NCBI GenBank assembly: GCA_016584305.1
Contig: JACEEZ010001214.1
Location: forward strand, 62,001 to 126,000
Source: Chionoecetes opilio
Lineage: Eukaryota > Arthropoda > Malacostraca > Decapoda > Majidae
DNA: 64,000 nt
Reading direction: 5' to 3'
Below, piece by piece: positions 34,653 through 43,735 of this stretch. How positions within the stretch are numbered: the first letter of the stretch is position 1; each line of letters starts with the position of its first letter. Made by a program: the position numbers and the translations under genes. The notes under the pieces are model-generated. The model saw only the letters and a program-made list of their open reading frames with translations, did no database searches and had not been told where the DNA came from.

Positions 34653-35674
34653 TCCCAATCAATCAATCATTTTGGGGGGATACGCCGGGGGGGGCGTTGC
34701 CTCGCCCCCCCCTACGACGCCCCCCTCCGGGGGGGCACCCGCGCGAGGGTTCCCCGCGGCTCCTTTCCCTACCAAACGCTCTGAAAAGAAAAAACAACTT
34801 GCCCCAGCCACGAGCCTTTTGGGCGCCCCTTGGCTCCTCCACGCCGGATTGTCTCTTACAGATACAACCCGATGGGAAGGATCGGTTTCAGGGTAGCGTG
34901 CCACATGCCCATATAGCCGAAGTTGGCGCTGACGGACTATGCAGGTAATAGGCCTCGATTCAGTCTCACGGTGCAATCGCTGATTTGACACGTAATCATC
35001 CCAGCGATACCCCATGATTCTGCGAAGACACTTATTACCAAAGGCATTGATTCGTCTCTTCAAGTCACTATTTAGTGTCCATGTCTCACAACCATAGAGT
35101 AAGACAGGGATCACAAGCGACTTGAAGATCCGGATCTTTGTCCTCCTGCACAGATACCGACAACGCCAAATACTCCCGCTGAGCGAGTCCATAACACCGT
35201 GGGCTATGCCAATCCGCCGTAAGACTTCTTGACGTGACCCGCCGTCATTATGGACTGCGCTACCAAGGTATGTAAAACTTTCCAAGATCTCAATGTCCTC
35301 GCCACACGCATAAACAGACTGTACTGCTTCATCTAGTAAGTCTCCAAACACCTGGACCTTGGTCTTGAGCCAGGAGACCTCAAGTCCCAAAGGCTTTGCC
35401 TCCTCGTGCAGCGCCTCGAGAGCCATCACCAGGACCTCCAGCGACTCAGCAAAGATTACTGCATCATCGGCAAAAACAAGATCAGTGATCTTGGTGTTGC
35501 CGACGGATGCTCCACAATCACTTTGATCTACAACCTTGTCCAATACCCAGTCCATACAAGCGTTGAAAAGTGATGGGGCAAGGACGCACCCTTGCCTCAC
35601 TCCTGTATTCACAGGAAAGAAGCTGGATACACCTGCCCCACACTTCACAGCACTCTCAGTCCCAGAATACAGAC
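34653..35674 (-). mobile_element. 5'-truncated RTE-like LINE inserted in gag
   Basis: The open frame begins within the RT domain: VNTGVRQGCVLAPSLFNACM, then TDLVFADDAVIFAESLEVLV with catalytic FADD (about 35465), the LEVSWLKTKVQVFG block, FTYLGSAVHNDGG, RCRYLCRRTKIRIFKS, LYGCETWTLNSDLKRR, LRRIMGYRWDDYVSNQRL and RQRQLRLYGHVARYPETDP. These are typical of RTE-type/'craniofacial development protein 2-like' LINE ORFs. The frame is clean until about 34830, then scrambles while the known C-terminal words persist. The 3' tail is ATTGATTGATT. Target-site duplication CAGTAGA(T)CCA at 34643-34652 and 35675-35685. Endonuclease and N-terminus absent. Confidence 0.85.
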
Positions 35675-35685
35675 CAGTAGATCCA

Positions 35686-36259
35686 TGAACTTGCAGAAAA
35701 GATTCTTTGTTATCTGATCTTTATCTTCATAATTATCTCTAAGAATCTTGAGTGCCACATTATAATTGGCATTTTTTACTGTTAATTCCTTTACCAGCAA
35801 ATATGCCGAACCTCTCAACTGACCTAACAAATAGGTTAATTTATGCACCTCTGTTAAATCAGTCCTATCATCAATCAATTTGAATTTATCCCAGAAAGAA
35901 TACCAATTTTCCCCTTCAAAATGGGGCAATGACAAATCTGGTAATTTAAGTTGGGGTAGAGAGGCTTTGGCTGTGGGTTTCTGATCACGCACTAAGTTCT
36001 CAGATTTGAATACCGTTTCCATGTATTTTGTACATTCTTGATCATACTTGGTCTCATAATTAATTAATTATGTATCCCCAGCTTCTAATAATTGAAAGTA
36101 AGCCTCTTCATAATTATCCCATTTAGTTTTTAGCATTAGCAGACCTGTCTTTAAAGTATTATAGTCAATAGGGATAGTCTCAGCTGCTTCCTCACACTTT
36201 TTATATATTCGTGTAAGCCATCCTAATTTAGCCGCTAATGCTTTAGTCCCTTCCGCCAT
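35686..36259 (-). pseudogene. BEL/Pao gag, proximal part (DUF1759)
   Basis: Starts at the ATG at 36259 (MAEGTKALAAKLGWLTRIYK). One in-frame TAA follows EAGDT; the same frame continues LINYETKYDQECTKYMETVF, then LPQLKLPDLSLPHFEGENWY, FWDKFKLIDDRTDLTEVHKL, TYLLGQLRGSAYLLVKELTV and a final NLFCKFMD before the LINE. 'LPxLxLPxFxG....FWDxF', 'K..YL...L.G.A' is the DUF1759 gag signature of BEL/Pao. It builds the retrotransposon capsid. One stop codon plus the LINE make it defective, but the reading frame is otherwise intact over about 190 codons. Confidence 0.82.
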
Positions 36260-36810
36260 CCTTCTAATTGATTAGATGAAATAAAAAAAAAAAATAAAAA
36301 TAAAAAGGTTGGATACAAGTTTACGAGTAAGCGTTCCCTAATTTAATGATTTTAATTCTAAGGGTGGATGTGCCATTGACTCGGCCTACGACGGCGCGAA
36401 GCCAGGCCTATAACCACCCACCACTTTATTTAATGTAACTAACCTCGAAAACATTGTTGTTGGCGGATGGTAGCTTACCAATGCGGCCAGTGTGCCGTGG
36501 CTGTCTGTGACTCGGCGGGAGAGTATGGCGGCCAAGTGCGGCGGCCAATTCAAGGTTGTTTACCATAGGGGCCGAGGGAAACTGGTGGCTATATATCGTT
36601 ACCCCCCAGAAAGAGAACGGTGAGGTCATGAGGCCACTAAAGTACTTCATTTAGACGTGCGTCTGTGTCAAATAAATCAGCACGACCACCGGTTGCCCGA
36701 AAGAGCCTGAGTTCCACACTTTCCACCGCCAATCGCTGAGGGCATAAGCTGTGCCCCACAACGGCTACCTTATACATTCCCAAAGATAATCCTCACTCGG
36801 GGCACCAAAA
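36260..36810 (-). other. BEL/Pao 5' leader between LTR and gag
   Basis: About 550 bp without coding similarity. On the - strand it begins TTTTGGTGCCCCGAGTGAGG immediately after ...AATTCCTACA, which is where the 5' LTR should end and the tRNA primer-binding site begin. The rest includes a short poly-A tract near 36285. Confidence 0.5.
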
Positions 36811-37215
36811 TGTAGGAATTTAGTAATAATTGACTTGACGTAAATACATTTGTTGTGCGACACGGCACATACTTGCATCCTGCATGGGCATAGCAAGAAA
36901 GCTATGCCCTTCCCGAGAGCTTAGCACCCATTCACAACCCACACGGCGACGATATATGTGTGCAGACGTGTCAAGCGGCGGGGAACGGCGGGTAGTAGCG
37001 AGCCCTCTCATCTCGGTGGCTTCGCTACTTACTACCCGCCGCTTCCCGCCGCTTCACACGTCTGCACACATATATCGTCGCCGCACAGGTTGCAAATGGG
37101 TGCTAAGCTCTCGGGAAAGGCACAGCCCCCCCGCTGCACCCACACAGGATGCAAGTACATGTCACATCGCACAAAAAATATATCAGAAACACCCAAAATT
37201 CCCCAAGTATTACAT
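36811..37215. repeat. Head-to-head inverted LTR-like pair
   Basis: 36811-37000 (5' LTR end of the BEL/Pao element, - orientation) is reverse-complementary to about 37022-37215. Paired blocks include GCAGACGTGTCAAGCGGCGG / CCGCTTCACACGTCTGC, GATATATGTGTGC / GCACACATATATC and CTTGCATCCTG / CAGGATGCAAG, with divergence rising outward to AATTCCTACATTTTGG / CCAAGTATTACATTTTTC. So the LTR has an inverted, older-looking partner. The ORFs on both strands here (SAHIYRRR...CEWVLSSRE and its relative) are shadows of the repeat. Confidence 0.65.
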
Positions 37216-37631
37216 TTTTCTCCGAGTCTCCGCGCATCTGTATCAGGCAGGGCTGGGACTCTTCCTGCTGTGACGTCGCCGAGCCGTGGTGCGTCGTCTG
37301 CTGGTCGCCAGTTGTGTTTTGAGAGCTCGGGGAATTTACAGATTTTGAATGCGGATCATTTAAAAACGGGTGACTGGATGCAAAAAGTGACGACATATTG
37401 TTGATATACTCAATCATGGCTATATTTTGACTGCATTAAATCAGGAATGATGAAATGGTCTGGACGATTACTTTAAGGGGTCACTTGCATCTTTAGTGGG
37501 CAGGTTATTTAAATATCTCTCTTTCTCTCTTCTGGCCCGCCCGTCAGCCGCCGAGTGGTCCGCTCTGCGACGCCGTGCCGGGAGGATTATTACCCTAACC
37601 TAACCTTTTAACGGGTGGGGGGGGCTCTGCC

Positions 37632-37706
37632 CCCCTCGTAGGTAGTGTTAAGTAACAGGAACTACCTCGTGTAGGCCACCCAGCATCTTGTAGCTTCCTT
37701 ATTTTA
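37632..37706 (-). repeat. Short dispersed repeat (AACATAAGGAAGCT type)
   Basis: On the -: AATAAGGAAGCTACAAGATGC, TAGGCC, then AGTTCCTGTTACTTAACACT. The same element is at 54769-54870 (+) and, degraded, at 44830-44935 (+). I recognise it as similar to a short interspersed sequence common in decapod genomes, which is memory-based. It may be the 3' part of a LINE or a SINE. Confidence 0.5.
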
Positions 37707-37716
37707 TTTTGTTATT

Positions 37717-37953
37717 ATGACAGGAGGTTGTAGGTATGACAAGACTCACATGAGGTCTGAACCGGTTTCTTGTGAAATTACAAATTCGCCAAAAATCCCT
37801 ACTACTTATGTGCTGAAATGTGCTAGGAATTTTATCTGTCCAATGGATGTCCATGATCGAAACATAATGAATAAAAGTCCTCCATGTGAGTTGCATGAAG
37901 ATTATTGCAGCTGGTGTTTATTAGTATTTGTAAAACCAACTTTATGCAAATAA
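37717..37953 (+). CDS. Unrecognised 78-codon ORF
   Basis: MTGGCRYDKTHMRSEPVSCE...KPTLCK, with nine cysteines and TTTATGCAAATAAA just past the stop, which could serve as a polyadenylation signal. I do not recognise a family; the ORF could be an exon end or chance. It precedes the possible exon at 38207 by 250 bp on the same strand. Confidence 0.2.
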   Translation: MTGGCRYDKTHMRSEPVSCEITNSPKIPTTYVLKCARNFICPMDVHDRNIMNKSPPCELHEDYCSWCLLVFVKPTLCK

Positions 37954-38206
37954 AATTCAATATTCTACTGATAAATGTCACAAATCAGGCATGTATAAAA
38001 ACAGCTTTCAGTAAACATACATTCCTTCTTTTACATTCATCCAGATAAATGAATGAGTAATTGAGTATCATATATCATATAGACATCAACCCGGTTACCT
38101 TACAATGAATGGATACTTAATGCGCTGTATTTAATAGTGAGAAGCTGTTTACAATGTATGTAACTTGTTTTAGTTTAATGTGTGTTACCTGTGTCCATAC
38201 TTTTAG

Positions 38207-38291
38207 CAATCAAGCAGATGCATGCCGCCGTTTGACTGGCCCAACAGAAGCTGATTCTGAGGAGGCAGGACCTTCTGGACTGCAAGCCCCG
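38207..38291 (+). CDS. Candidate internal exon (unknown/hAT-derived gene)
   Basis: Bounded by an acceptor-like CCATACTTTTAG and a strong donor CCCCG|GTGAGTG. Open in one frame: NQADACRRLTGPTEADSEEA then GPSGLQAP. An acidic, low-complexity linker of this sort is common between the BED finger and the core of hAT-derived proteins. The next plausible exon on this strand (39698-40111) encodes a hAT C-terminus. Linking the two is inference. A tandem GCCCCACCCAAA repeat and a MITE lie in the presumed intron. Confidence 0.4.
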
Positions 38292-38393
38292 GTGAGTGTA
38301 CAATTTCTATGTTTTCTTCTTATCCTTCCTTGGTTATCCTTCTGGGGAGCCTAAATGGAGTGATGTTATATTTTTCCGTATTTGTGGTTTGAA

Positions 38394-38412
38394 TATAATA
38401 TATATATATATA

Positions 38413-38467
<55 letters not shown>

Positions 38468-38470
38468 ATA
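38394..38470. repeat. (TA)n microsatellite
   Basis: Imperfect TA run with AATA interruptions inside the presumed intron. The overlapping IYIYI frames are meaningless. Confidence 0.9.
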
Positions 38471-38474
38471 TGCA

Positions 38475-38692
38475 CTATCAGTTTGGTGCGGGGGAGGGTT
38501 GCTGTGGGGCAAAGCCCCACCCAAATTGCTGTCGTTGGCTTTTTCGTGTACAGAGGACTTTGGGGAACAATTTAGCCCCATTTCCACCCTTGCCGTTTTT
38601 TCCATGAATAAATGTCTTTTTTGACCCAGGGGTTGGGCTTGTGTCGGGGGAAAAGCCCCACCCAAAATTCTGTCGTTGTGCTTTTAGGTAAG
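38475..38692. repeat. Tandem pair with GTGGGG/CCCCAC hairpin
   Basis: GTGGGGCAAAGCCCCACCCA...CTGTCGTTGGCTTTTT at about 38505-38550 recurs as GGGGGAAAAGCCCCACCCAA...CTGTCGTTGTGCTTTT at about 38645-38685, about 140 bp apart. Each contains a small hairpin. It abuts the left end of the MITE at 38699. Confidence 0.55.
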
Positions 38693-38698
38693 GGGATC

Positions 38699-39350
38699 TT
38701 AAGCCGCGGCCCCACACGAGCCTTTTTCCGGAAATATTCAGCCGGAAAGACAATCCCGGGGTTTAAACTTGGCAAAGATTGCCGATTTTGAGTCAAGCCC
38801 AAACATTTTTTGGTGCCCCCCCGGCTGAAATTCCCAAAAAAAATTTCCCTCCCCCAACGGATTTTTTTGACATTATTTTTAATGCGCTTAATTAAAAAAT
38901 ACGAAGCTAAATAAACACTCATAGGGGCAAAAAACCGATTACAATACGAATTATAAAAGTTTTGAAAAATTTTTTTAAAACATTTTAAAGGGAATAAAAA
39001 ACACTTGGGAAGATTTCAGAGTTATGGGATGGTTCCCTTTTTTCTTTGGGGCTTTATTTTTTTTAGGGAACTGAAGGGCCCAACTTATTTTTGCTCATGA
39101 CGTCACATAAACTAACCCATTCCAAACATTCACCACCCTATTTGTAAATATTTTTCCTTTTTTATCCTATTTTTTCCAAGACGTTCTTCAGAGCGGCTTG
39201 GCTCCCGCCCCGTTTAAAAACGATTAGCAAAAATTTGCTTTTAAAACCGGCTACTCCATGAAGCCCGTTGACAAATATCGTAAAAAAATTTGCTGGGGCT
39301 AAATTTCGGTGAATTTTTGCCGGAAAAAGTGCTCGTGTACCGGGGTTTGG
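38699..39350 (+). mobile_element. About 650-bp MITE with CACACGAGC...TTTTTCCGG ends, copy 1
   Basis: Left end TTAAGCCGCGGCCCCACACG, then AGCCTTTTTCCGGAAATATT. Right end GCCGGAAAAAGTGCTCGTGT, then ACCGGGG. The interior matches the copy at 41331-42005 in opposite orientation, for example GACTCAAAATCGGCAA-type and TTTGTAAATATT/AATAGGGTGGTGAATG blocks. No transposase. It stands between the two candidate exons, so probably intronic. Low-quality sequence. Confidence 0.6.
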
Positions 39351-39697
39351 GAAAAATTTTTGAGACCCTTTCCCGCCTTTCCCCTTTCGCATGAATAAAT
39401 TTTATTTTTAACCCCTTCTATTTGGGGTATTTTAAAGGTGCGCTCCGGGGCAATGCTATATTTAAAGTTGAAGTCGATTTATATTTAGGATGTAAACCTT
39501 TTGCCGTCGTTTACATGAATAAAAACTTTTGGGGTCCCCCCTCTGTAGTACTGAAAATTAAAAAAGGTATACTTTCAGTGAAGTGTTATTTCAAAGTTAA
39601 ACTTTTTTTGTCCAAAAAATGTTCTCAACAGAATTCAGGCAAAGAACCCCTTCTTTATTTTTCCTCGCATCTGAGCTTCCTCTGATTGTTTCCCCAG

Positions 39698-40111
39698 ATG
39701 ATGAGTCATTACTTCAGAAGTCAGACGATCAATGAAGAATGTGTCCAATGTTTTGGGATGTACTAAAGTTTGATGGTAATGAGTCACCTGATAGGTTTTG
39801 GGGTGAAGTATCCCAGAAAGAGCCTGGATTTTTAGATCTGGCCAACTTTGCACTGGGTGCTCTTAGAAGGCCCCACTCCAACGCTGAATGTGAAATGGTG
39901 TTCAGCAAAGTTAATCTATTCAAAACTAAACAAAGAAAGACTAAAAACCAAGACAGTAAATGGAGCACTTCTCTCAGCTGGTTGCATCAAAGGTTCAGGA
40001 GGGTCATGTGTTCAATGTACTCCTTCTAAAGATATGTTTGCCTGAATAACTAATCATGCACAGTTGTACCAGAAGTTCACAGATGATGATTTTGAAGAAG
40101 AAATTAAGTGA
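39698..40111 (+). pseudogene. hAT C-terminal dimerisation exon
   Basis: Follows a good acceptor (TTGTTTCCCCAG at 39697). One frame reads DDESLLQKSDDQ, a TGA, then MFWDVLKFDGNESPDRFWGE, LANFALGALRRPHSNAECEM and VFSKVNLFKTKQRK. 'LPHSNAxxERVFSxLNxIKTKxRN' is the hAT C-terminal (Dimer_Tnp_hAT) signature. A +1 frameshift near 39940 leads to VNGALLSAG, and the end may be LYQKFTDDDFEEEIK with TGA at 40109. One stop and one or two shifts may be sequence errors, since the region borders a poor-quality block. Either a hAT transposase remnant or a domesticated hAT protein's last exon. Confidence 0.6.
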
Positions 40112-40935
40112 TTGATTAATTTGATTGATTCATTATTTAAGTAAGTTGATTACTGAAAATATATAGTTATTATTTTGTTTTAGTAAGCTTTGCAAGCAAC
40201 AGTCCATATGTCTATTTGAATGATCTGTTTATTTTCTTGTGTTCATATTGATTACCGGTATCTAGAATGACGTTCATATTTTTCCATTGCAATTTCTGTT
40301 TTGTAAAGAGGATACATTTTCATTGTATGCCCTAATTTGAATCCTGCAAAAGAAATAGCAGGAATTTTCAATAAATACATATAATTAGCAAGCCCATACG
40401 AATGCATTTAATAATAATGTACAATAAAAAAGACGATAATTTGTACGACCTTGTACGGTAATTCTACTGAAAAAAACATCATTTTGAGGAGCCAGTACGA
40501 TAATTCCCAATTGAAAGTGTGGCAACATTGCCTGCGCCCTGTGAACGTGCATTGTAAGGAACCATTCAACCCGGAGACAACTTGTCCGCAGCTTGTGACT
40601 GTCAGAGTGAATAATCCCAGCACTCATCGGCCTGGACTCTTGGAGGAGTTTTAGAACTTCGCCTTTTTAAGATGTCTACTCTGACAGCTGGCCCTGACAC
40701 CAACTATATGCCCTGGGCGTGTTACTCATCCAACACGTACTCTTAAGTGCCTGATGCTTGGGAGAAGAACAAACATATAATTTTAACTGCAACATAACTT
40801 AGGATATTACTATAGAAATCCTAGCAAGTTGGTTTGTAGTTCGCTCCGTCATCACCGGCAACGTCAACCCCTGGATGCAGTACTGCCACTCTTACCTTGC
40901 TGCCTTGATTATCATTATAGTCTTTGTTAGATAGT

Positions 40936-41143
40936 ATGGTCAAAATGCACTAAGGAGGCCACGCCCCCTTGTACCTGATTGGCTGAACGCAACGTATACG
41001 AAGTTGTGAATGGCTAACCAAACCAAGAGTAGTGTTGTTTAAAGTTGGGCAAAGTGCACTAAGGAGGCCACGCCCCCTTGTACCCGATTGGTCATGGTTA
41101 CATGGTTTATAAGGGGGCGTGGCCTCCTTAGTGCACTTTGGCC
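40936..41143. repeat. 34-bp CACTAAGGAGGCCACGCCCC module, one direct and one inverted pair
   Basis: The module AATGCACTAAGGAGGCCACG-CCCCCTTGTA occurs at 40943-40975, again at 41051-41082, and inverted at 41108-41140. The last two form a near-perfect 34-bp stem with a 25-bp loop; the first two share flanking CCTGATTGG / CCCGATTGG. It looks like a small TIR element plus a solo end. Confidence 0.7.
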
Positions 41144-41330
41144 AACTACATTTAGGATAGCGTGTCCGAGTAGCGTTCTCGGTGACCAGAGTTCGATCCC
41201 TGATTAGAACCAAAATCTTTCTGCACCGTCGAGTGGCCTAAGAACACGCACATGCCCTGCCCATTAACTCTATCTTTGATTGCGAGTGCATCGAAGGACA
41301 GAGGGGAGGGAGGCATGAGCCTCTAAAGGT
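41144..41330 (+). mobile_element. SINE, 5' part (split by MITE)
   Basis: Same family as 29440-29790: GCGTTCTCGGTGACCAGAGT, B box GAGTTCGATCC at about 41189, the CTTTCTGCACCGTCGAGTGG and CCTAAGAACACGCACATGCC blocks, then GAGTGCATCGAAGGACAGAG and GCATGAGCCTCTAA, where the MITE begins. The continuation is at 42010. Confidence 0.72.
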
Positions 41331-42005
41331 GGGGTCCGACAGCTTTTTTGAGAATATTTAGCCGGCAATATTCAGCTAAGGCGATTTCTTGCCGAGTTAT
41401 GATCACACGGACTTTCACAGAGCTAGCTGAGTTTTAACGCCAATTTTGCCTTCTAGTTTTAATCGGCGCGGGCGCCAAGACGTATTTGAAGCAGCGTCTT
41501 TGGAAAAATAGGAATAAATTGGGAGAAACTGGTTCACAAATAGGGTGGTGAATGATTGGAATGGACTCATGTTATAGAGGCGTCAGTGAGCAGCAATAAG
41601 ATGGTCCAGTCCAGCATCCCCTAAAAAGGTAGACAGCCAACAAAGAAAATAGGGAAGACCATCACTGACTCACGAAATCCTCCTAGGCGTTTTATATCCT
41701 TCAAAATGTTACAAAAAATGTACAAGACTTCACAATTCATCTTGTAATCGGTTCTTGCCACTATGTAGTTGTTTATTTCAGCTTATGTATATTGAATTAG
41801 AGCGTGCATTAAAAATGAACGTCAAATAATATGCGCTGGTGGTTGTTTCACTGTTTGAATTTAGCCAAAACTCGGGAATTTTCAGCCAACAGACACGAGC
41901 AGGTTCATCTTGACTCAAAGTTGGCAATTTTACCCGAGTTTGTGCCGGATTGGTCTTGCTGGCTGAATTGCCGGAAAAAGTGCTCGTGTGACCGCCGCTT
42001 AATGA
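41331..42005 (-). mobile_element. About 670-bp MITE inside SINE, copy 2
   Basis: Ends: left AGGTGGGGTCCGACAGC...TTTAGCCGGCAATATTCAGC; right GAATTGCCGGAAAAAGTGCT, CGTGTGACCGCCGCTTAA. TCTAA stands on both sides (GCCTCTAA / GATCTAAT) as a probable target duplication; a 3-bp TAA is the alternative reading, which would fit PIF/Harbinger. It is the inverted-orientation sibling of 38699-39350 and cleaner. No coding capacity; the 94-codon frame on the - is incidental. Confidence 0.65.
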
Positions 42006-42165
42006 TCTAATCACAGGCGTCACTATAAAAACCCTACCTGCGCCACGACGGACGAAGGCCAACCATCACAGCCCTCAAGTGAACCTCCAGGGCCTACCTT
42101 CCGACCTTAAAAAGTCCTGTTTACAGAGCTATAGGCTAAATGTAAAATAAACATTAAAAATAAAA
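42006..42165 (+). mobile_element. SINE, 3' part (after MITE)
   Basis: Resumes with CACAGGCGTCACTATAAAAA, then GGCCAACCATCACAGCCCTC and AAGTGAACCTCCAGGGCCT, matching 29650-29730, and ends in an A-rich tail (AAATAAACATTAAAAATAAA). With 41144-41330 it reconstitutes one SINE without loss. Confidence 0.7.
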
Positions 42166-43149
42166 AAAAAATTAAAACTAAAATAGAAAAAAACCCTGCC
42201 TACAGCTCCCACACCACGTGTTCCCGCCCACAAATAGTGTCCGGGACACAAGTGTAGCTGCCCGTGATGGTCTCGCCTTTGTCCCTAACAGCAGGTTTCC
42301 CCCCTTGGCCCTTCCTTTATTACCCCTCTGACCCCCCTTGTATCACTGTCCTACGCCGGGTGCCCAGCATACCCATCAAGGGACCAAAGAGCGATAAAAT
42401 AATCTGCAACAACGTTGGGGGAACGCGGAAACAAACAAGGACCTCCTGGGCACCCCATTTTACAACCCTGGGGGGTCGCCTCGGTTCACAGGAATCACAG
42501 AAACAGTTTACTTCAGCAAATCAGAAATACTGTTAAAACGGAGCACGGGGACAAAAACCCCGGGAAACTTGGCTGCCAGGTCCAGAAAAAACTTTTAAAG
42601 TAAAAAGTGGTGAAGCCCAGGGGGGCATTTTCGAACACTGCAAAGAGTTTTTAGGGGATAAGAACATCTCACGCTATTTGGACATTTTCAAAAGAAAAGT
42701 GTGCGTAGCTTGGAAAGGCGGATGAGTGTAAGCTAAGAAAGGGTTGGGGTCGTTTACCCCGAAATTTTTTTCCGCCCCCACAAAAAACAATGGATCCACC
42801 AGAGCTACTTGAATCTAGCTAAAATCGGGTAAGAAGAGAACCCGCTTAAAAGACATTGGATCCGTTCACCATAGGATGAAGACTTTTGAGACACTACGGG
42901 GCCCCTCGACAGAGATAATGGAGCTGTGTGATGAACTTGACCATTTTTGGTCGTCCAAAACCCAACGATATCATGCCATCCCTACTTACTGGGGTCTCAT
43001 AAAAGGGGGGTCCCGCCACCATAGGCCCTTGTTAAACGCTACGGGCGCCATCTTGCTACCGGGGCCCTCTTCTTTCACCCAAGACCCGGGGGAAGTTCTA
43101 AAGGGCTGACCCCGCATTTAATCATGTTTACTGTAAAAGGATAACCTTA
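42166..43149. other. Unassigned sequence
   Basis: Frames of 62-90 codons on + show no recognised domain. Sequence turns homopolymer-rich after about 42300. Some segments (KNISRYLDIFKRKVC near 42650) look protein-like, but I cannot place them. Confidence 0.3.
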
Positions 43150-43735
43150 TCTTGGGCTGGTGGTGGTTGGGATGGCAGGGGGTGGGGGGGGTTTTGGGAG
43201 GAGAGGGTGGGGGTGGCAAGGGTCCCTTTTGGGTGGGGTTTTTGGGATGGCAGGGGGTGGGGGTGCTTGGGAGGGGCAGAGGGGGGGTGGCTTGGGTGGA
43301 AAGGGGCTGGGGGGTTTTTGGGATGGCAGAGGGTGGGGGTGGTTTGGGGATGGAGAGGTATTTTGGGTTGGGGATGGCAGAGCGTGGGGTGGCTTGGGGA
43401 TGGCAGAGGGCTGGTGGTGGCTTGGGTGGAAAGGGGGGGCGGGGGTGGCTTTTGGATGGCAAGGGCTGGGGGTGGTTGGGAGGGCAAGGGCTGGGGGGGC
43501 TTGGGATGGAGAGGGTTGGTGGTGGCTTGGGATGGCAGAGGGGGGGGGTGCTTGGGATGGCAGAGGGCTGGGGGGGCGGGGTGGCAGAGGCTGGGGGGGT
43601 TTTGGTTTGGGATGACAGGGGGTTTTGGGTGGCAGAGGGGGGGGTGGTTGGGAGGACAGAGGGCGGGGTGGTTTGGGGATGCAGGGGGCTGGGGGTGGTT
43701 TGGGATGGCAGAGGGTGGGGGGGTTAGAGTGGCGG
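43150..43735. repeat. G-rich minisatellite
   Basis: Units of about 25-36 bp built on TTGGGATGGCAGAGGGTGGG with variable G-runs. Both strands give long spurious frames (glycine/tryptophan on +, proline/histidine on -) because stops are absent from the unit. Many closely spaced G-tracts could form G-quadruplexes. Confidence 0.9.

Larger units (their letters stand above)
29795..36820 (-). mobile_element. BEL/Pao LTR retrotransposon, with nested LINE
   Basis: Reading - from a TGGTGCCCCGAGTGAGG sequence next to the putative 5' LTR end (about 36805, likely primer-binding site), the order is gag, knuckle-like Cys/His segment, aspartic protease, RT, RNase H and integrase, the canonical BEL/Pao gag-pol order. 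The internal region is about 7 kb, of which about 1 kb is the nested LINE. No clear 3' LTR follows the integrase; a SINE and a fold-back lie there instead. The gag upstream of the LINE is clean, while pol is full of frameshifts that coincide with a low-quality block, so its true state is uncertain. Confidence 0.8.

Noticed and set aside
36820..37404. Paired ORFs with SAHIYRRR on both strands
   Set aside because: Both are readings of an inverted LTR-like repeat. The similarity is due to the DNA repeat, not to a protein family I know.
37590..37606. Telomeric repeat array (CCTAA)n
   Set aside because: Only two or three pentamers (ACCCTAACCTAACC) here and near 1690. Interstitial and too short to indicate a telomere.
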